A stretch of DNA of 64,000 bases from Alkalispirochaeta americana (lineage in GTDB: Bacteria > Spirochaetota > Spirochaetia > DSM-27196 > Alkalispirochaetaceae), in assembly GCF_900156105.1 (NCBI RefSeq), contig NZ_FTMS01000010.1, positions 1 to 64,000 on the forward strand, in the 5' to 3' direction. Of this stretch, positions 17,540-25,882 are shown piece by piece. The notes below the pieces were generated by a model. The model ran no database searches and was not told where the DNA came from. It saw only the letters and a program-made list of their open reading frames with translations. Numbering within the stretch: position 1 is the stretch's first letter; each line of letters opens with the position of its first letter. Made by a program: the position numbers and the translations under genes.

Positions 17540-18265
17540 CTAACTGCTCACGCTGCGCAGGGGATACTCTTCGCTGATATAGGCTTCCTCAAATCCCTCA
17601 ATGGCACGAACCCATTGCAAAAACTGCTCAGCCTCGGCCTTTGACTTGTAAGGACCAACCCGGAGACGATAGAAGATCTGACCGTCCACGTTTCGTGTTG
17701 TCACCCGCCCCCCCAGATCACGGCTGGCCAGGGTCTGTTCCGCCTGGGCAACCCTGTCTCGACTGGGCGATGCGATCAACTGTATCCAGTACTCCGTTAC
17801 GCGGACCTGCCGGGGTTCCGGTGATTCTGCCGGAGCAGGTCTTGCCGGAGCTGGCCGGGGCTCTGCCCTTGGGGCAGGCTCTGCCGGTGCAGACGCTCTT
17901 GGGGCAGAGGCTGTTGGGGCAGGCCGGGGATCCGCCGCCGGGGCAGGCGCTGCCGGGGCTGGAGCGGGAGGATCTTCCTCGAGGTGGAGCTCTCCATCTA
18001 CTGCCGGGGCTTGGGAGAGAGGATCGTGGTCTTCCCTCTCCCCGTACACAATAATCAGGGAGTCCTCTTTTTCCGGAGGCTCCAGGGGAGCCCGCTCCTG
18101 ACGCCGCACGTACTCAATGGGGTCGAACTCCCTCACCGCGCTGTGTCTCGTGCCCTCCGATTCAGCGCCCCCTCCGGGGTATAACAGAGCTACCCCAACT
18201 CCAAAGACCGCGACAAAGAAGATCGCTGCCGAAGCGATGATCATCAGAACTTTGTTCTGCTCCAT
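17540..18265 (-). CDS. SPOR-domain membrane protein
   Basis: 241 residues. One N-terminal membrane segment (about 5-28), a long Pro/Ala-rich linker with short repeats (about 85-150), and a C-terminal SPOR domain (about 153-238) with YWIQLIASPSRDRVAQAEQ and YRLRVGPYKSKAEAEQFL. SPOR domains bind denuded septal peptidoglycan, so a role at the division site or periplasmic wall is likely. AGGAG is 11 bases from the ATG. It starts seven bases after coaE, in the polA-coaE-SPOR run. Confidence 0.85.
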   Translation of the reverse strand: MEQNKVLMIIASAAIFFVAVFGVGVALLYPGGGAESEGTRHSAVREFDPIEYVRRQERAPLEPPEKEDSLIIVYGEREDHDPLSQAPAVDGELHLEEDPPAPAPAAPAPAADPRPAPTASAPRASAPAEPAPRAEPRPAPARPAPAESPEPRQVRVTEYWIQLIASPSRDRVAQAEQTLASRDLGGRVTTRNVDGQIFYRLRVGPYKSKAEAEQFLQWVRAIEGFEEAYISEEYPLRSVSS

Positions 18266-18272
18266 AGTGCGT

Positions 18273-18881
18273 TTATTCTCCTGGTTCCTGCCGTAACTGA
18301 AGAGCCTCCTCCAGCTGCCGGTACAGCAGCTCCGGCGCGCTCCGGTTATCTACTCTTATTATGTCGGCACATGATCGCCGTGCTTGAATATGGAGCCTGC
18401 GTTGTGCCCAGAGGCGGCGAAAAATTGCTCTCCATCCCAGAGCATCGCGCCGCCTGGCCCGGGCAATCCGCACCCCCAGGGGCGCCTCCACAAGAAAAAC
18501 CGCATCGCAGAGGGTGTGCAACCCCAGCGGCACCAGCAAAGCGGCGTTGATCACCACCGTCGTTACCGGGGAAGAACCCAGAATCGATCGGGTGCGTTCG
18601 CTCACCTCCTGCCGTATCCAGGGATGGACCAGCTCCTCCAGCCGGGCCAGAGCCGAAGAGCTGGAAAAGACCAGCCGCCCCAGGCGTGCCCGGTCAATCC
18701 GATCACCCCGATCGTTCAGGATGGTCCTTCCAAAACGATGAAGGATCTCTTCCTGCAACTCCTCCAGGGCCTGATGCCCCACGTGATCCACGTTGATCTC
18801 CTGCCACCCCCGGTCGGAAAACCACTTCACCACCAAGTCTTTCCCGGCGCAGCATTTTCCTGCCACCCCCACCACTCTCAC
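18273..18881 (-). CDS. coaE: Dephospho-CoA kinase
   Basis: 202 residues, the normal CoaE length. The P-loop is GVAGKCCAGKD rather than the usual GLTGGIGSGKS; the catalytic Asp region INVDHVGHQAL and HPWIRQEV follow, and LVEAPLGVRIARARRRD is in the lid region. It phosphorylates dephospho-CoA in the last step of CoA synthesis. The GTG start overlaps the polA TGA stop (GTGA, four bases), indicating translational coupling. The unusual cysteine-rich P-loop is the main deviation. Confidence 0.85.
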   Translation of the reverse strand: MRVVGVAGKCCAGKDLVVKWFSDRGWQEINVDHVGHQALEELQEEILHRFGRTILNDRGDRIDRARLGRLVFSSSSALARLEELVHPWIRQEVSERTRSILGSSPVTTVVINAALLVPLGLHTLCDAVFLVEAPLGVRIARARRRDALGWRAIFRRLWAQRRLHIQARRSCADIIRVDNRSAPELLYRQLEEALQLRQEPGE

Positions 18882-21742
18882 TGATGCATCGCCCCCCAGC
18901 GGTCACCACTCTCCACACTTACCCGGAGAGGAACCGAAAGGGCAACAGCGCCGGACATCTCTTCCAGGAGAATGGTTTTCAATGTCTCCTCCTCATGAGG
19001 CGGACATTCAAGAATCAGCTCGTCATGAACCTGAAGAATCATCTGCGCCTGCAGCCCCTCCCGGCCAAGGCGGTGCGAAACAGCCAACATGGCCTTCTTT
19101 ACGATGTCAGCAGCAGTTCCCTGAATCGGGGTGTTTACCACCACCCGTTCTACCGCCGATTTTACCGTCCTGTTCCGGCTGAGAATATCCGGTACGGGAC
19201 GGGGGCGACCCAGAAGGGTTCTGACCTCTCCATCCTTCTCGGCCCGGGCCACCGTTTCATCGATAAACGTTCCGATACCCTGGTAGGTACCAAAATAGGT
19301 TTTGATGAACTCCTCGGCCTCTTTCCGGGGCAGCCCCAGTTCGTTCGAAAGACGAAAGGCACTCATGCCGTACATCACACCGAAGTTGATCGTCTTGGCG
19401 ATTCGCCGCTGTTCCGCCGAAACCGCCTCGGGAGAAACCCCGAAAATAAGACCCGCTGTGCGACTGTGAACGTCCTCCCCCGTACGAAACGCCTCCATCA
19501 GGGCTTCATCCCGGGAGAGATGGGCCAGGACCACCAGCTCGATCTGGGAATAGTCGGCGCTGACGAAGATCCACCCCTGACGGGGCACAAAGGCATCGCG
19601 AATGCGTCGTCCCTGGGTGTCGCGGATGGGGATGTTCTGGAGATTCGGTTCCGCGCTGGAGAGACGGCCCGTGGCAGTTCCCGTCTGGTTCAGGCTGGTG
19701 TGGATGCGCCCCGTCCGGGGGTTCACCATTTTCGGCAAGGCATCCACGTAGGTACTGCGCAATTTGGTGAACATCCGGTATTCAAGAACCCGTTCCGGCA
19801 AGGGATCTTCCCGCGCCAGCTCCTGAAGCACCGCCGTATCGGTGCTGAACCCCGTTTTTGTCTTCTTGACAGGCTGAAGCTTTCGCTCCTGAAAGAGAAC
19901 CTCCTGGAGCTGCTTGGTGCTGGCTATATTGAAGGCGTGGCCTGCCAGCTCGTGGATTTCCCGCTCCACCTTCTCGATGATGCTGGAGAGCTCCCCGGAA
20001 TACTGCTCCAGAGCGAAGACGTCGAGGCCAATTCCGACAGTTTCCATATCTGCCAGAATTGGCACCAGAGGCATCTCCAGGGACTCGAATATGTCCCGGA
20101 CACCCCGCCTGTCCAGAAGACGGTCCAGCACTGTATAGAGGCGGTACGTCACGTAGGCGTCCTCTCCGGCGTAGCGTGCCGCCTGGTCCAGAGGAACGTC
20201 CCCAAAGTTCCTGCCCGCTTTCGAGTTTCCTGACTTCGAGGTATTCCGCCGGCCCTTCCCGCCCGATTCGTTCTCGTCCGACCCGGGGGCACTGGAAAAG
20301 AGATCATCGAAGGAAATCGTCTGGTACCCCAGATAATCCAGGGCCAGACGATCCATGCCGTATCCTCCGGCGGAGGTATCCACAAGCCAGGCAGCGATCA
20401 TGGTATCAAAATAGACCGGACCGGGCCGTATCCCCCAACGGGAAAGGATCTTGTAATCAAACTTGAAGTTTTGCCCCACAATCCGGCAAGCGGGGTCCGT
20501 CAGGAGCGACGAAAGCTCCTGCTTCAGGTGAGGTTCGTCAAAAACAGCGCCTTCAGGCCCTCGCAACGGTATGTAGCAGGCTTCGTCGGCACTGCAGGCC
20601 AGGGAGAATCCCAGGGGGTTCGCCGTTAGCGCGTCCAGGCTATCGGTTTCCACATCGAAGGCGAAGATCTTTGCCTCCCGGGCCCGGGAGATCCACCGGG
20701 CCAGCTGCTCCCGGGTGCGAACCAGTTCGCACGCCCCCTGCTTTGCGAAGGCCTCCCGTTCCTCCCGGGAGAGCACCAGATCGGCCCGCTCCCGGGGAGA
20801 CCAGGATGGAGAGAGTTCGTCTCCCCTTCGGGTCTCCTCTGGTCCGGCTTCGGTCGGGAGGGCCCTCCCGGGTGCACCCGGAGAACCGCCGGTCTGTTCC
20901 ACCAGTTTTTTCATTCCCTGGGCGATCATCAGCGGAGCAGCGGCTTCGTAATCGAGATCCTTCAGTTCATAGCGATCCTCTCCCGGAGGAAGGGGCGCGT
21001 CGGAGGCCAGAGAGATAAGATCCCTGCTCAGGAACGCCGCCGCCCGCCCTTCCTCGAGCTTGCTGCGCCTGTTGGGGGAAAGCTCCTCCAGATGCCCGTA
21101 GAGATTGTCCAGGGTGCCGTAGCGCCCGAGAAGATCGGCGGCAGTCTTTTTCCCAATTCCCTTCACCCCGGGAATGTTGTCCGAAGCATCGCCGATAAGG
21201 GCCAGAAAGTCCCGAATCTGCTCGGGCCAGACCTGCCAGTCCCGGTACACCGCATCCCGGTCCATCTCGTCGATACCATCCTTGCCGGGCCGCAAAATCC
21301 GCACGGGATCACCCACAAGCTGGAGCAGGTCCTTGTCTCCCGAAATAACCCGGCAGGCCCGGCCCTTTTTCCGGCATCGCTCAGCCAGGGTTGCCATCAC
21401 ATCGTCGGCCTCGTAGCGGTCAACTCTCACGGAGGAGACCCCCAGAGCCTGGAGAATCTCCTCGATCACCGGAATCTGGGCGTGGAGATCATCGGGGGTC
21501 TCCTGGCGGTTCGCCTTGTATTCCTCGTATTGTTCATGCCTGAAGGTGGGCACCCGGGAGTCCATGATCACAGCGAAGTTTTGGGGCTGGTAATCCCGAA
21601 AGAGCGCGAAGAGGGTGCGAAAAAACCCGAAGACCGCCGAGGAGTTCTCCCCCTGGGGATTTCGGAGAGGATTTCTGAAAAAGGCAAAGTAGGATCGGTA
21701 GATAACGCTGTAACCATCCAGCAAATAGAGGGTATCGTCCAT
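18878..21742 (-). CDS. polA: DNA polymerase I
   Basis: 954 residues from the ATG at 21742; the family N-terminus DTLYLLDGYSVIYRSYFAFF begins there. 5'-3' exonuclease domain about 1-300. 3'-5' exonuclease: FAFDVETDSLD carries the D-x-E pair, NFKFDYKIL and YAGEDAYVTYR supply the other acidic residues, so proofreading looks intact. Polymerase motifs: SADYSQIELVVLAHLS (A), RRIAKTINFGVMYGMSAF (B), LQVHDELILECP (C). A Ser/Gly/Lys-rich insert splits the proofreading domain. The start is six bases after a TATAAG box, hinting at a leaderless message. Confidence 0.95.
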   Translation of the reverse strand: MDDTLYLLDGYSVIYRSYFAFFRNPLRNPQGENSSAVFGFFRTLFALFRDYQPQNFAVIMDSRVPTFRHEQYEEYKANRQETPDDLHAQIPVIEEILQALGVSSVRVDRYEADDVMATLAERCRKKGRACRVISGDKDLLQLVGDPVRILRPGKDGIDEMDRDAVYRDWQVWPEQIRDFLALIGDASDNIPGVKGIGKKTAADLLGRYGTLDNLYGHLEELSPNRRSKLEEGRAAAFLSRDLISLASDAPLPPGEDRYELKDLDYEAAAPLMIAQGMKKLVEQTGGSPGAPGRALPTEAGPEETRRGDELSPSWSPRERADLVLSREEREAFAKQGACELVRTREQLARWISRAREAKIFAFDVETDSLDALTANPLGFSLACSADEACYIPLRGPEGAVFDEPHLKQELSSLLTDPACRIVGQNFKFDYKILSRWGIRPGPVYFDTMIAAWLVDTSAGGYGMDRLALDYLGYQTISFDDLFSSAPGSDENESGGKGRRNTSKSGNSKAGRNFGDVPLDQAARYAGEDAYVTYRLYTVLDRLLDRRGVRDIFESLEMPLVPILADMETVGIGLDVFALEQYSGELSSIIEKVEREIHELAGHAFNIASTKQLQEVLFQERKLQPVKKTKTGFSTDTAVLQELAREDPLPERVLEYRMFTKLRSTYVDALPKMVNPRTGRIHTSLNQTGTATGRLSSAEPNLQNIPIRDTQGRRIRDAFVPRQGWIFVSADYSQIELVVLAHLSRDEALMEAFRTGEDVHSRTAGLIFGVSPEAVSAEQRRIAKTINFGVMYGMSAFRLSNELGLPRKEAEEFIKTYFGTYQGIGTFIDETVARAEKDGEVRTLLGRPRPVPDILSRNRTVKSAVERVVVNTPIQGTAADIVKKAMLAVSHRLGREGLQAQMILQVHDELILECPPHEEETLKTILLEEMSGAVALSVPLRVSVESGDRWGAMHQ

Positions 21743-21748
21743 ATATGC

Positions 21749-21777
21749 CTTATACCACGGACATTTTCGATTGAACA
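21749..21777 (-). promoter_or_regulatory. Weak candidate promoter for polA
   Basis: Reverse strand TGTTCA (21777-21772), 17 bases, TATAAG (21754-21749), six bases before ATG. The -35 is poor, and TAAGG could instead act as a ribosome site. Confidence 0.3.
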
Positions 21778-21801
21778 GGAGCACCCTCACTGTGCTATAG
21801 T
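21771..21801 (+). promoter_or_regulatory. Promoter reaching the start codon of the 21808 gene
   Basis: TTGAAC (21771-21776), 19 bases, TATAGT (21796-21801), preceded by TG in the extended -10 position. The ATG follows six bases after the box, so transcription would begin at or next to it. Confidence 0.5.
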
Positions 21802-21807
21802 ATAGCC

Positions 21808-22347
21808 ATGGGAAAAAGAGGAAACCGTTCAAAGAACCGGGGCCAGAACAACCCGAATCGCCCCCGGACGCCAAAAAAAAAGAGACCCATTCCCTTTGAT
21901 CCGGAGAAACACCTTCTTCCCCCGGAGCCGCCGGAGCGGAACTACAGCTCCTGTCCCCTTTCGGGAGAAGAAATAGACGATATCGTGAACGCCATTGCCC
22001 ACCCCCAGACGGGTGCGCCGGTACGCTTCGACAGCGTCATAAAATCTCTCCGGGAACAGGAGTCGGAGGAGCTCGCCGAGGACGAGCGCCTGGCGTATCT
22101 GGGCCGGGGGAACTTTGGCATTGTCAAGATAGAAAAGAAGGGGAAAAACAGACCGGAACTGGTGGTACGAAAATACTTCCACTACGAGGACACCCACGAC
22201 AAGCAAACCTGGCGGAAGGAACTGTCCCCGGGAATATCCCGCGACTACATCCCCAACCCCCAGCCCCTGGCTGATCTCTACACGTCAGAAGAGCTGGCTG
22301 CCTTTCCCCGGTTCGACGCGAGCAGTTCGGCCGTAACACTCCGCTGA
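21808..22347 (+). CDS. Conserved-looking hypothetical protein, basic N-terminus
   Basis: 179 residues, no family recognised. The first 30 residues are rich in Arg/Lys/Asn/Pro and probably disordered, followed by PFDPEKHLLPPEPPERNYSS. A segment with LGRGNFGIVKIEKKGKNRP resembles a small beta-sheet module and is followed by RKYFHYEDTHDKQTW. No signal peptide or membrane segment. No ribosome site precedes the ATG; a -10 box ends six bases upstream. It is divergent from polA, and the 65-base gap carries both promoters. Function unknown. Confidence 0.7.
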   Translation: MGKRGNRSKNRGQNNPNRPRTPKKKRPIPFDPEKHLLPPEPPERNYSSCPLSGEEIDDIVNAIAHPQTGAPVRFDSVIKSLREQESEELAEDERLAYLGRGNFGIVKIEKKGKNRPELVVRKYFHYEDTHDKQTWRKELSPGISRDYIPNPQPLADLYTSEELAAFPRFDASSSAVTLR

Positions 22348-22383
22348 AACGCCAGCACCGGCCATGCCAAAACCCTGCTCACA

Positions 22384-22432
22384 CGCCCCCTGGCGGGGGG
22401 GCCTCTAGAAGATCTTCCAGCAGGTCTTCTAG
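22384..22432. terminator. Two hairpins between convergent genes
   Basis: GCCCCC-TGGC-GGGGGGC (about 22385-22402), then CTAGAAGA (22405-22412) pairing with TCTTCTAG (22425-22432). They lie in the convergent gap and touch the stop of the FlgN-like gene. There is no T-tract, so termination is likely but not certain. Confidence 0.5.
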
Positions 22433-22824
22433 CGGGTAAGGTCTATTGACCGCCCGCCATGGGCGGGCGGGGCAAAGACCGACCGCGCCCGGCGCGGGAT
22501 CCGCAACTCCGTAATCCGCCGACCCAGGTCGTCCCGGCGCTCCCGCAGACATTCTTCGTTTTTCTTCTGTTGCTCCCGAGCCCGGGCCACAAGGGATTCC
22601 ATCTCTGCTCTCTCGCCAGAGGCGGGCTCCCTCTCCCGGGCCGCAAGAACGCGCTGGACCGATTCAAGCCCGGCCAGGGCGTCACCGCTCTCCAGGACCA
22701 GCGCCTCCAGACGATCCGTATCACCCTCGGTGATTGCCTGGTGCTGCCGCTCCAGCAGATCAAGATAGCGCAGGAGATGCTCCTTCGCCTGGCCGCGATA
22801 GTCCTCAAGGCGGTCTTTGGTCAT
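22429..22824 (-). CDS. FlgN/FliT-like flagellar chaperone candidate
   Basis: 131 residues, almost entirely helical and charged. Heptad-like leucines run from HLLRYLDLLERQHQAI to the C-terminal third, the size and style of FlgN/FliT export chaperones. It starts nine bases after fliS on the same strand. FlgN binds hook-filament junction proteins; FliT binds FliD. Sequence alone does not identify the client, and the assignment leans on position and composition. Confidence 0.6.
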   Translation of the reverse strand: MTKDRLEDYRGQAKEHLLRYLDLLERQHQAITEGDTDRLEALVLESGDALAGLESVQRVLAAREREPASGERAEMESLVARAREQQKKNEECLRERRDDLGRRITELRIPRRARSVFAPPAHGGRSIDLTR

Positions 22825-22833
22825 CCCGCAGAA

Positions 22834-23265
22834 TTACCCCGCAATGTTCACCCCGCCACCGGAAGGAACACTCCGGGCATCGGGTGACTGGCTCTCTATT
22901 TGCTTCCAGGCATCGCGGAGGTTCACGATGAGGCCCCGCACTTCCTGAAGCGGCTCCTGCTCTTTCTTGACGTTCGCCTCCATAAGCCGATCGTTAAAGA
23001 AGAGGTAGAGCCTGAGCAGGTTCTGGGCGATCTCGCCCCCCTGCTCCAAATCCAGAGAGACCATTAACTCTGTAATGATGTCCTGAGCCTTCACCAGGGC
23101 GTTATTGATCTTGTCGAGCTCCCGGGACCTCCCTGCCAGAAGAGCTTCGGCCACATCGATCTGCCGTAGCGCTTCATCGTAGAGCATCACGATGATGCGC
23201 CCCTGCGACGCGGTCTTCACGCTTGTTTGCCGATAGGCACTCACGGAACTCTGTTGGTACGCCAT
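22834..23265 (-). CDS. fliS: Flagellar export chaperone FliS
   Basis: 143 residues. Typical FliS pattern: an N-terminal Tyr/Ser segment YQQSSVSAYRQTSVKTASQ, then GRIIVMLYDEALRQIDVAE, KAQDIITELMVSLDLEQGG and IAQNLLRLYLFFNDRLMEAN. It binds newly made flagellin and keeps it unfolded for export. Start ATG 23265 has GGGAGGA just upstream. It is likely cotranscribed with the FlgN-like gene; the preceding deacetylase-like gene ends 43 bases upstream. Confidence 0.93.
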   Translation of the reverse strand: MAYQQSSVSAYRQTSVKTASQGRIIVMLYDEALRQIDVAEALLAGRSRELDKINNALVKAQDIITELMVSLDLEQGGEIAQNLLRLYLFFNDRLMEANVKKEQEPLQEVRGLIVNLRDAWKQIESQSPDARSVPSGGGVNIAG

Positions 23266-23308
23266 GCTTCCTCCCTGTTACATCGTCATGTGCCGCATAG
23301 AACACACT

Positions 23309-25621
23309 TCACCGCGCATTATCTCGCAAGGTCGACACCGGAACGACCTGGTATCCCCGCTCGATGAGCCCATTCAGGAGCACATCGAGATGGTGGAAAA
23401 GATAATCCTCCCGACCTCCATCGGGCCGGTCATCACCAGGACGCCCCACGGTCATGGCGATAATGGACCCGGGCTTCTTCTGCCGCAATACATCCTCAAT
23501 AATCTGTGCCGAAGGGCTGTAGCGCCGGGATACTCCGCCGGCACCGCGCAGAGACACCCAGTCCAAACTGTCCACATCCCGACCAATGTAAGTGTAATTC
23601 ATCATACGCGCGGCAGAAAGGATCGTCGAGTCCACGAAATAGTACGGCGCGTGCCAGAGCAAGGTCAACTCCTGTCCGGTGGCGTTGTAGAAAAGATCTT
23701 CGTTTCGGGCCAGCCCCTGACGAATAAACTCGGGCGTTATCTGAAAACGGCCGCTCGAAAAATCGAAGTGGGTATAGAAAAGATTTCCTACCTCGTGACC
23801 GCTTTCGGCGATTTCCCGGACCGCTCCGGGATGGCGCTGAATGAAATCGCCGTTTACAAAGAAGGTTGCCCGCACCCTGTACTCGGCCAGGGTATTCAGA
23901 ATCTCGGGAAGACCCGTGACAGAATCGATGGCGTTAAAAACCAGGGATACCTCCCGGCGCCTGATTCTGGAACCGTGCGTAAAATGCCCAAAATCAACGG
24001 GATCATCCTCCCGAGGAAACGGTTCGTAGGCCTGGAGGGGTTCCGGAAAGAGCGGTTCCGTGCCGAAACTGGCGATATTCCGGACCATCACCATATTGCG
24101 GTAGCTGCCCCTGGAGAGATCCTCCATGTAAACCCTGTTCCGGCCACTCGCCACACGGCGCTCCCTCAGATCCAGGGAACTCACCGAGCTCCATCCCCGG
24201 GAATCAAGCTGAAACGCCAGCCCTCCTCCCTGGACCTCCACCCGGCCGTTGCTCCGGTTGAAGCCGTAATCCTGGGGCTGACTAATGGCAAAAACAGTCC
24301 TGAACGGCCCGTTCCCGCTGCGCTCCAGATCCACATGCTCGATAAGCTCCCGCCCTGCCAGGAGCAATTCCTTCCGGGAAATCCACCGTGCCTGGAGCAA
24401 CCCGGGCTGATCAATTCTGACCCGGACCTCACCGGAACGGTGGTCACGGACCTCGGCTCCCTCGTCATCCCAGACCAGAAGGTCCCGACCGTCAGGAGAA
24501 AGATCGATTCCCCGGATTCCCTGGTCCCCCGTGTCACGGAACCTGGTTCGCTTCTCCTGGTCCTGGAGATCCAGCCGGTAGAGAGCCGATACAGATTCCC
24601 CGGCGCGGATACTTCCCGTCCTGAGGGTGATCAGATCGTCGGAAGACCACATCACCTGACGAACCCGGGTATTCCGGGGAAGATGGAGGAACGGCAACGA
24701 GAGGGTCTCGCCGGTGGAGAGAAAATCATCAGCCTCAAGATAAAAGAGGTGGATATTCCGGCCGTCCCTGGAAAGGAGAATTTTCTCCCCGTCGGGAGAA
24801 ATCCAGTATCGGTCAAAGATGGGGTCGAACCGGTGGGGAAGCTTCCCCACAATCCGGCCGATCTTGAGAAGCTCCTGATAGAGGGATCGGGTAAAGAACT
24901 CGACCCCCGGTATGCGGTAGACCACCGAACCCGAGACAAAATTCAGGGTATTCTCACCGGTCCAGACCACACTGTTTATTGTTCCCGGACCGATCCTGCG
25001 AAGGCGTTCCGAGAGAACCCGATCTTCCAGATACTGGCGGACAGAAAAATAATAGACGTAACCACCCTTGCTGTAGGCCAGGAAGCGGGAATCCCGGGAC
25101 CAGCTGTGGGGAAGATTCCTCAAAGCCAGCTCCACCTGGGCCGCCACGGTGATCTCCTGATCCTGTCTGGTATCGTAGAGACGGATCTCTCCATAACCGG
25201 GCGATGTGGGAACAAGATAGGAGAGGAAACGACCGTCGGGGCTGGACACCACGCTCAGGACCTTGCCGGTCTGAATCGCATCACCCTGCACGAAGGAGGG
25301 AAAGGCTTCCAGAGGAGAAAACCCGCTAAAGCCATCGCTCAGGGTTCCCCGAAAGAGACCAAAGCGGTTCTGGACTTGAAGGATAGACCCCTCGCCCAAC
25401 ACAGAGACCCGTTCCGGGAAGATGGTAAGCTGGGTGCGGGTCCCTCCAGGAATATCCGCAAAAAGAAGGGTATCGTAGGAGCCGAACTCCGGCACCTCCG
25501 TTGTAGCCGCAAAGAGAAGTTCTTCCGAGGCGTTGAGATCAAGCCCGCTAAAGCGAACCTGTCCGGCGAGGGAGAGCACGGACACCGCCCCGAGTATGAA
25601 AACCAGCGTCAATCGTTTCAA
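23309..25621 (-). CDS. Secreted beta-propeller protein with a degenerate polysaccharide deacetylase domain
   Basis: 770 residues beginning at TTG 25621 (AGGTAGG upstream), giving signal peptide MKRLTLVFILGAVSVLSLAG. Residues about 25-540 contain repeated TolB/WD-like blades (SPDGRFLSYLVP, SPDGEKILLSRDGRNIHLF, SPDGRDLLVWDDEG). Residues about 550-770 match NodB deacetylases in layout: RVRATFFVNGDFIQRHPG, ESGHEVGNLFYTHFDF, HAPYYF, DVDSLDW. Key residues differ: the first motif is VFNAID instead of TFDDG, the first histidine of the H-x3-H motif is Leu, and the final His motif is absent. A binding rather than catalytic role is likely. It is upstream of fliS. Confidence 0.8.
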   Translation of the reverse strand: MKRLTLVFILGAVSVLSLAGQVRFSGLDLNASEELLFAATTEVPEFGSYDTLLFADIPGGTRTQLTIFPERVSVLGEGSILQVQNRFGLFRGTLSDGFSGFSPLEAFPSFVQGDAIQTGKVLSVVSSPDGRFLSYLVPTSPGYGEIRLYDTRQDQEITVAAQVELALRNLPHSWSRDSRFLAYSKGGYVYYFSVRQYLEDRVLSERLRRIGPGTINSVVWTGENTLNFVSGSVVYRIPGVEFFTRSLYQELLKIGRIVGKLPHRFDPIFDRYWISPDGEKILLSRDGRNIHLFYLEADDFLSTGETLSLPFLHLPRNTRVRQVMWSSDDLITLRTGSIRAGESVSALYRLDLQDQEKRTRFRDTGDQGIRGIDLSPDGRDLLVWDDEGAEVRDHRSGEVRVRIDQPGLLQARWISRKELLLAGRELIEHVDLERSGNGPFRTVFAISQPQDYGFNRSNGRVEVQGGGLAFQLDSRGWSSVSSLDLRERRVASGRNRVYMEDLSRGSYRNMVMVRNIASFGTEPLFPEPLQAYEPFPREDDPVDFGHFTHGSRIRRREVSLVFNAIDSVTGLPEILNTLAEYRVRATFFVNGDFIQRHPGAVREIAESGHEVGNLFYTHFDFSSGRFQITPEFIRQGLARNEDLFYNATGQELTLLWHAPYYFVDSTILSAARMMNYTYIGRDVDSLDWVSLRGAGGVSRRYSPSAQIIEDVLRQKKPGSIIAMTVGRPGDDRPDGGREDYLFHHLDVLLNGLIERGYQVVPVSTLRDNAR

Positions 25622-25690
25622 GTTCCTACCTCCCGGCTTCCCCTTCCATAATCGGCACGTCCCGAAAAAAAATGAGCCCGGGAGAGAAAA

Positions 25691-25882
25691 TTACTGCCTG
25701 TGAACGTGAGCCTCCAGCATAAAGGACTCGAGTTCGCCGTCCATCTCTTCAAGACGCTGAACCATGCGATCCAGTCGCTCCAGCAGAAACTGTCGTTGCT
25801 GTGTTTCGATCCGATCAAAGGGAGCCTCCAGGAACTCCTCAAGCGAGGCAGGCTCCCAGGGCGTCCCCTGGTGATCACCCAT
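25691..25882 (-). CDS. Small helical protein coupled to PhoH
   Basis: 63 residues. Predicted coiled coil from RIETQQRQFLLERLDRMVQ to the end. Its ATG (25882) overlaps the PhoH stop as TGATG, so it is translationally coupled. No family recognised. The overlap and charged heptad pattern argue that it is real. Confidence 0.6.
   Translation of the reverse strand: MGDHQGTPWEPASLEEFLEAPFDRIETQQRQFLLERLDRMVQRLEEMDGELESFMLEAHVHRQ

Noticed and set aside
17820-17990. Possible CRISPR-like or mobile repeat in the SPOR gene
   Set aside because: The repeats are irregular, in frame and encode a Pro/Ala linker; no spacers or flanking structure.
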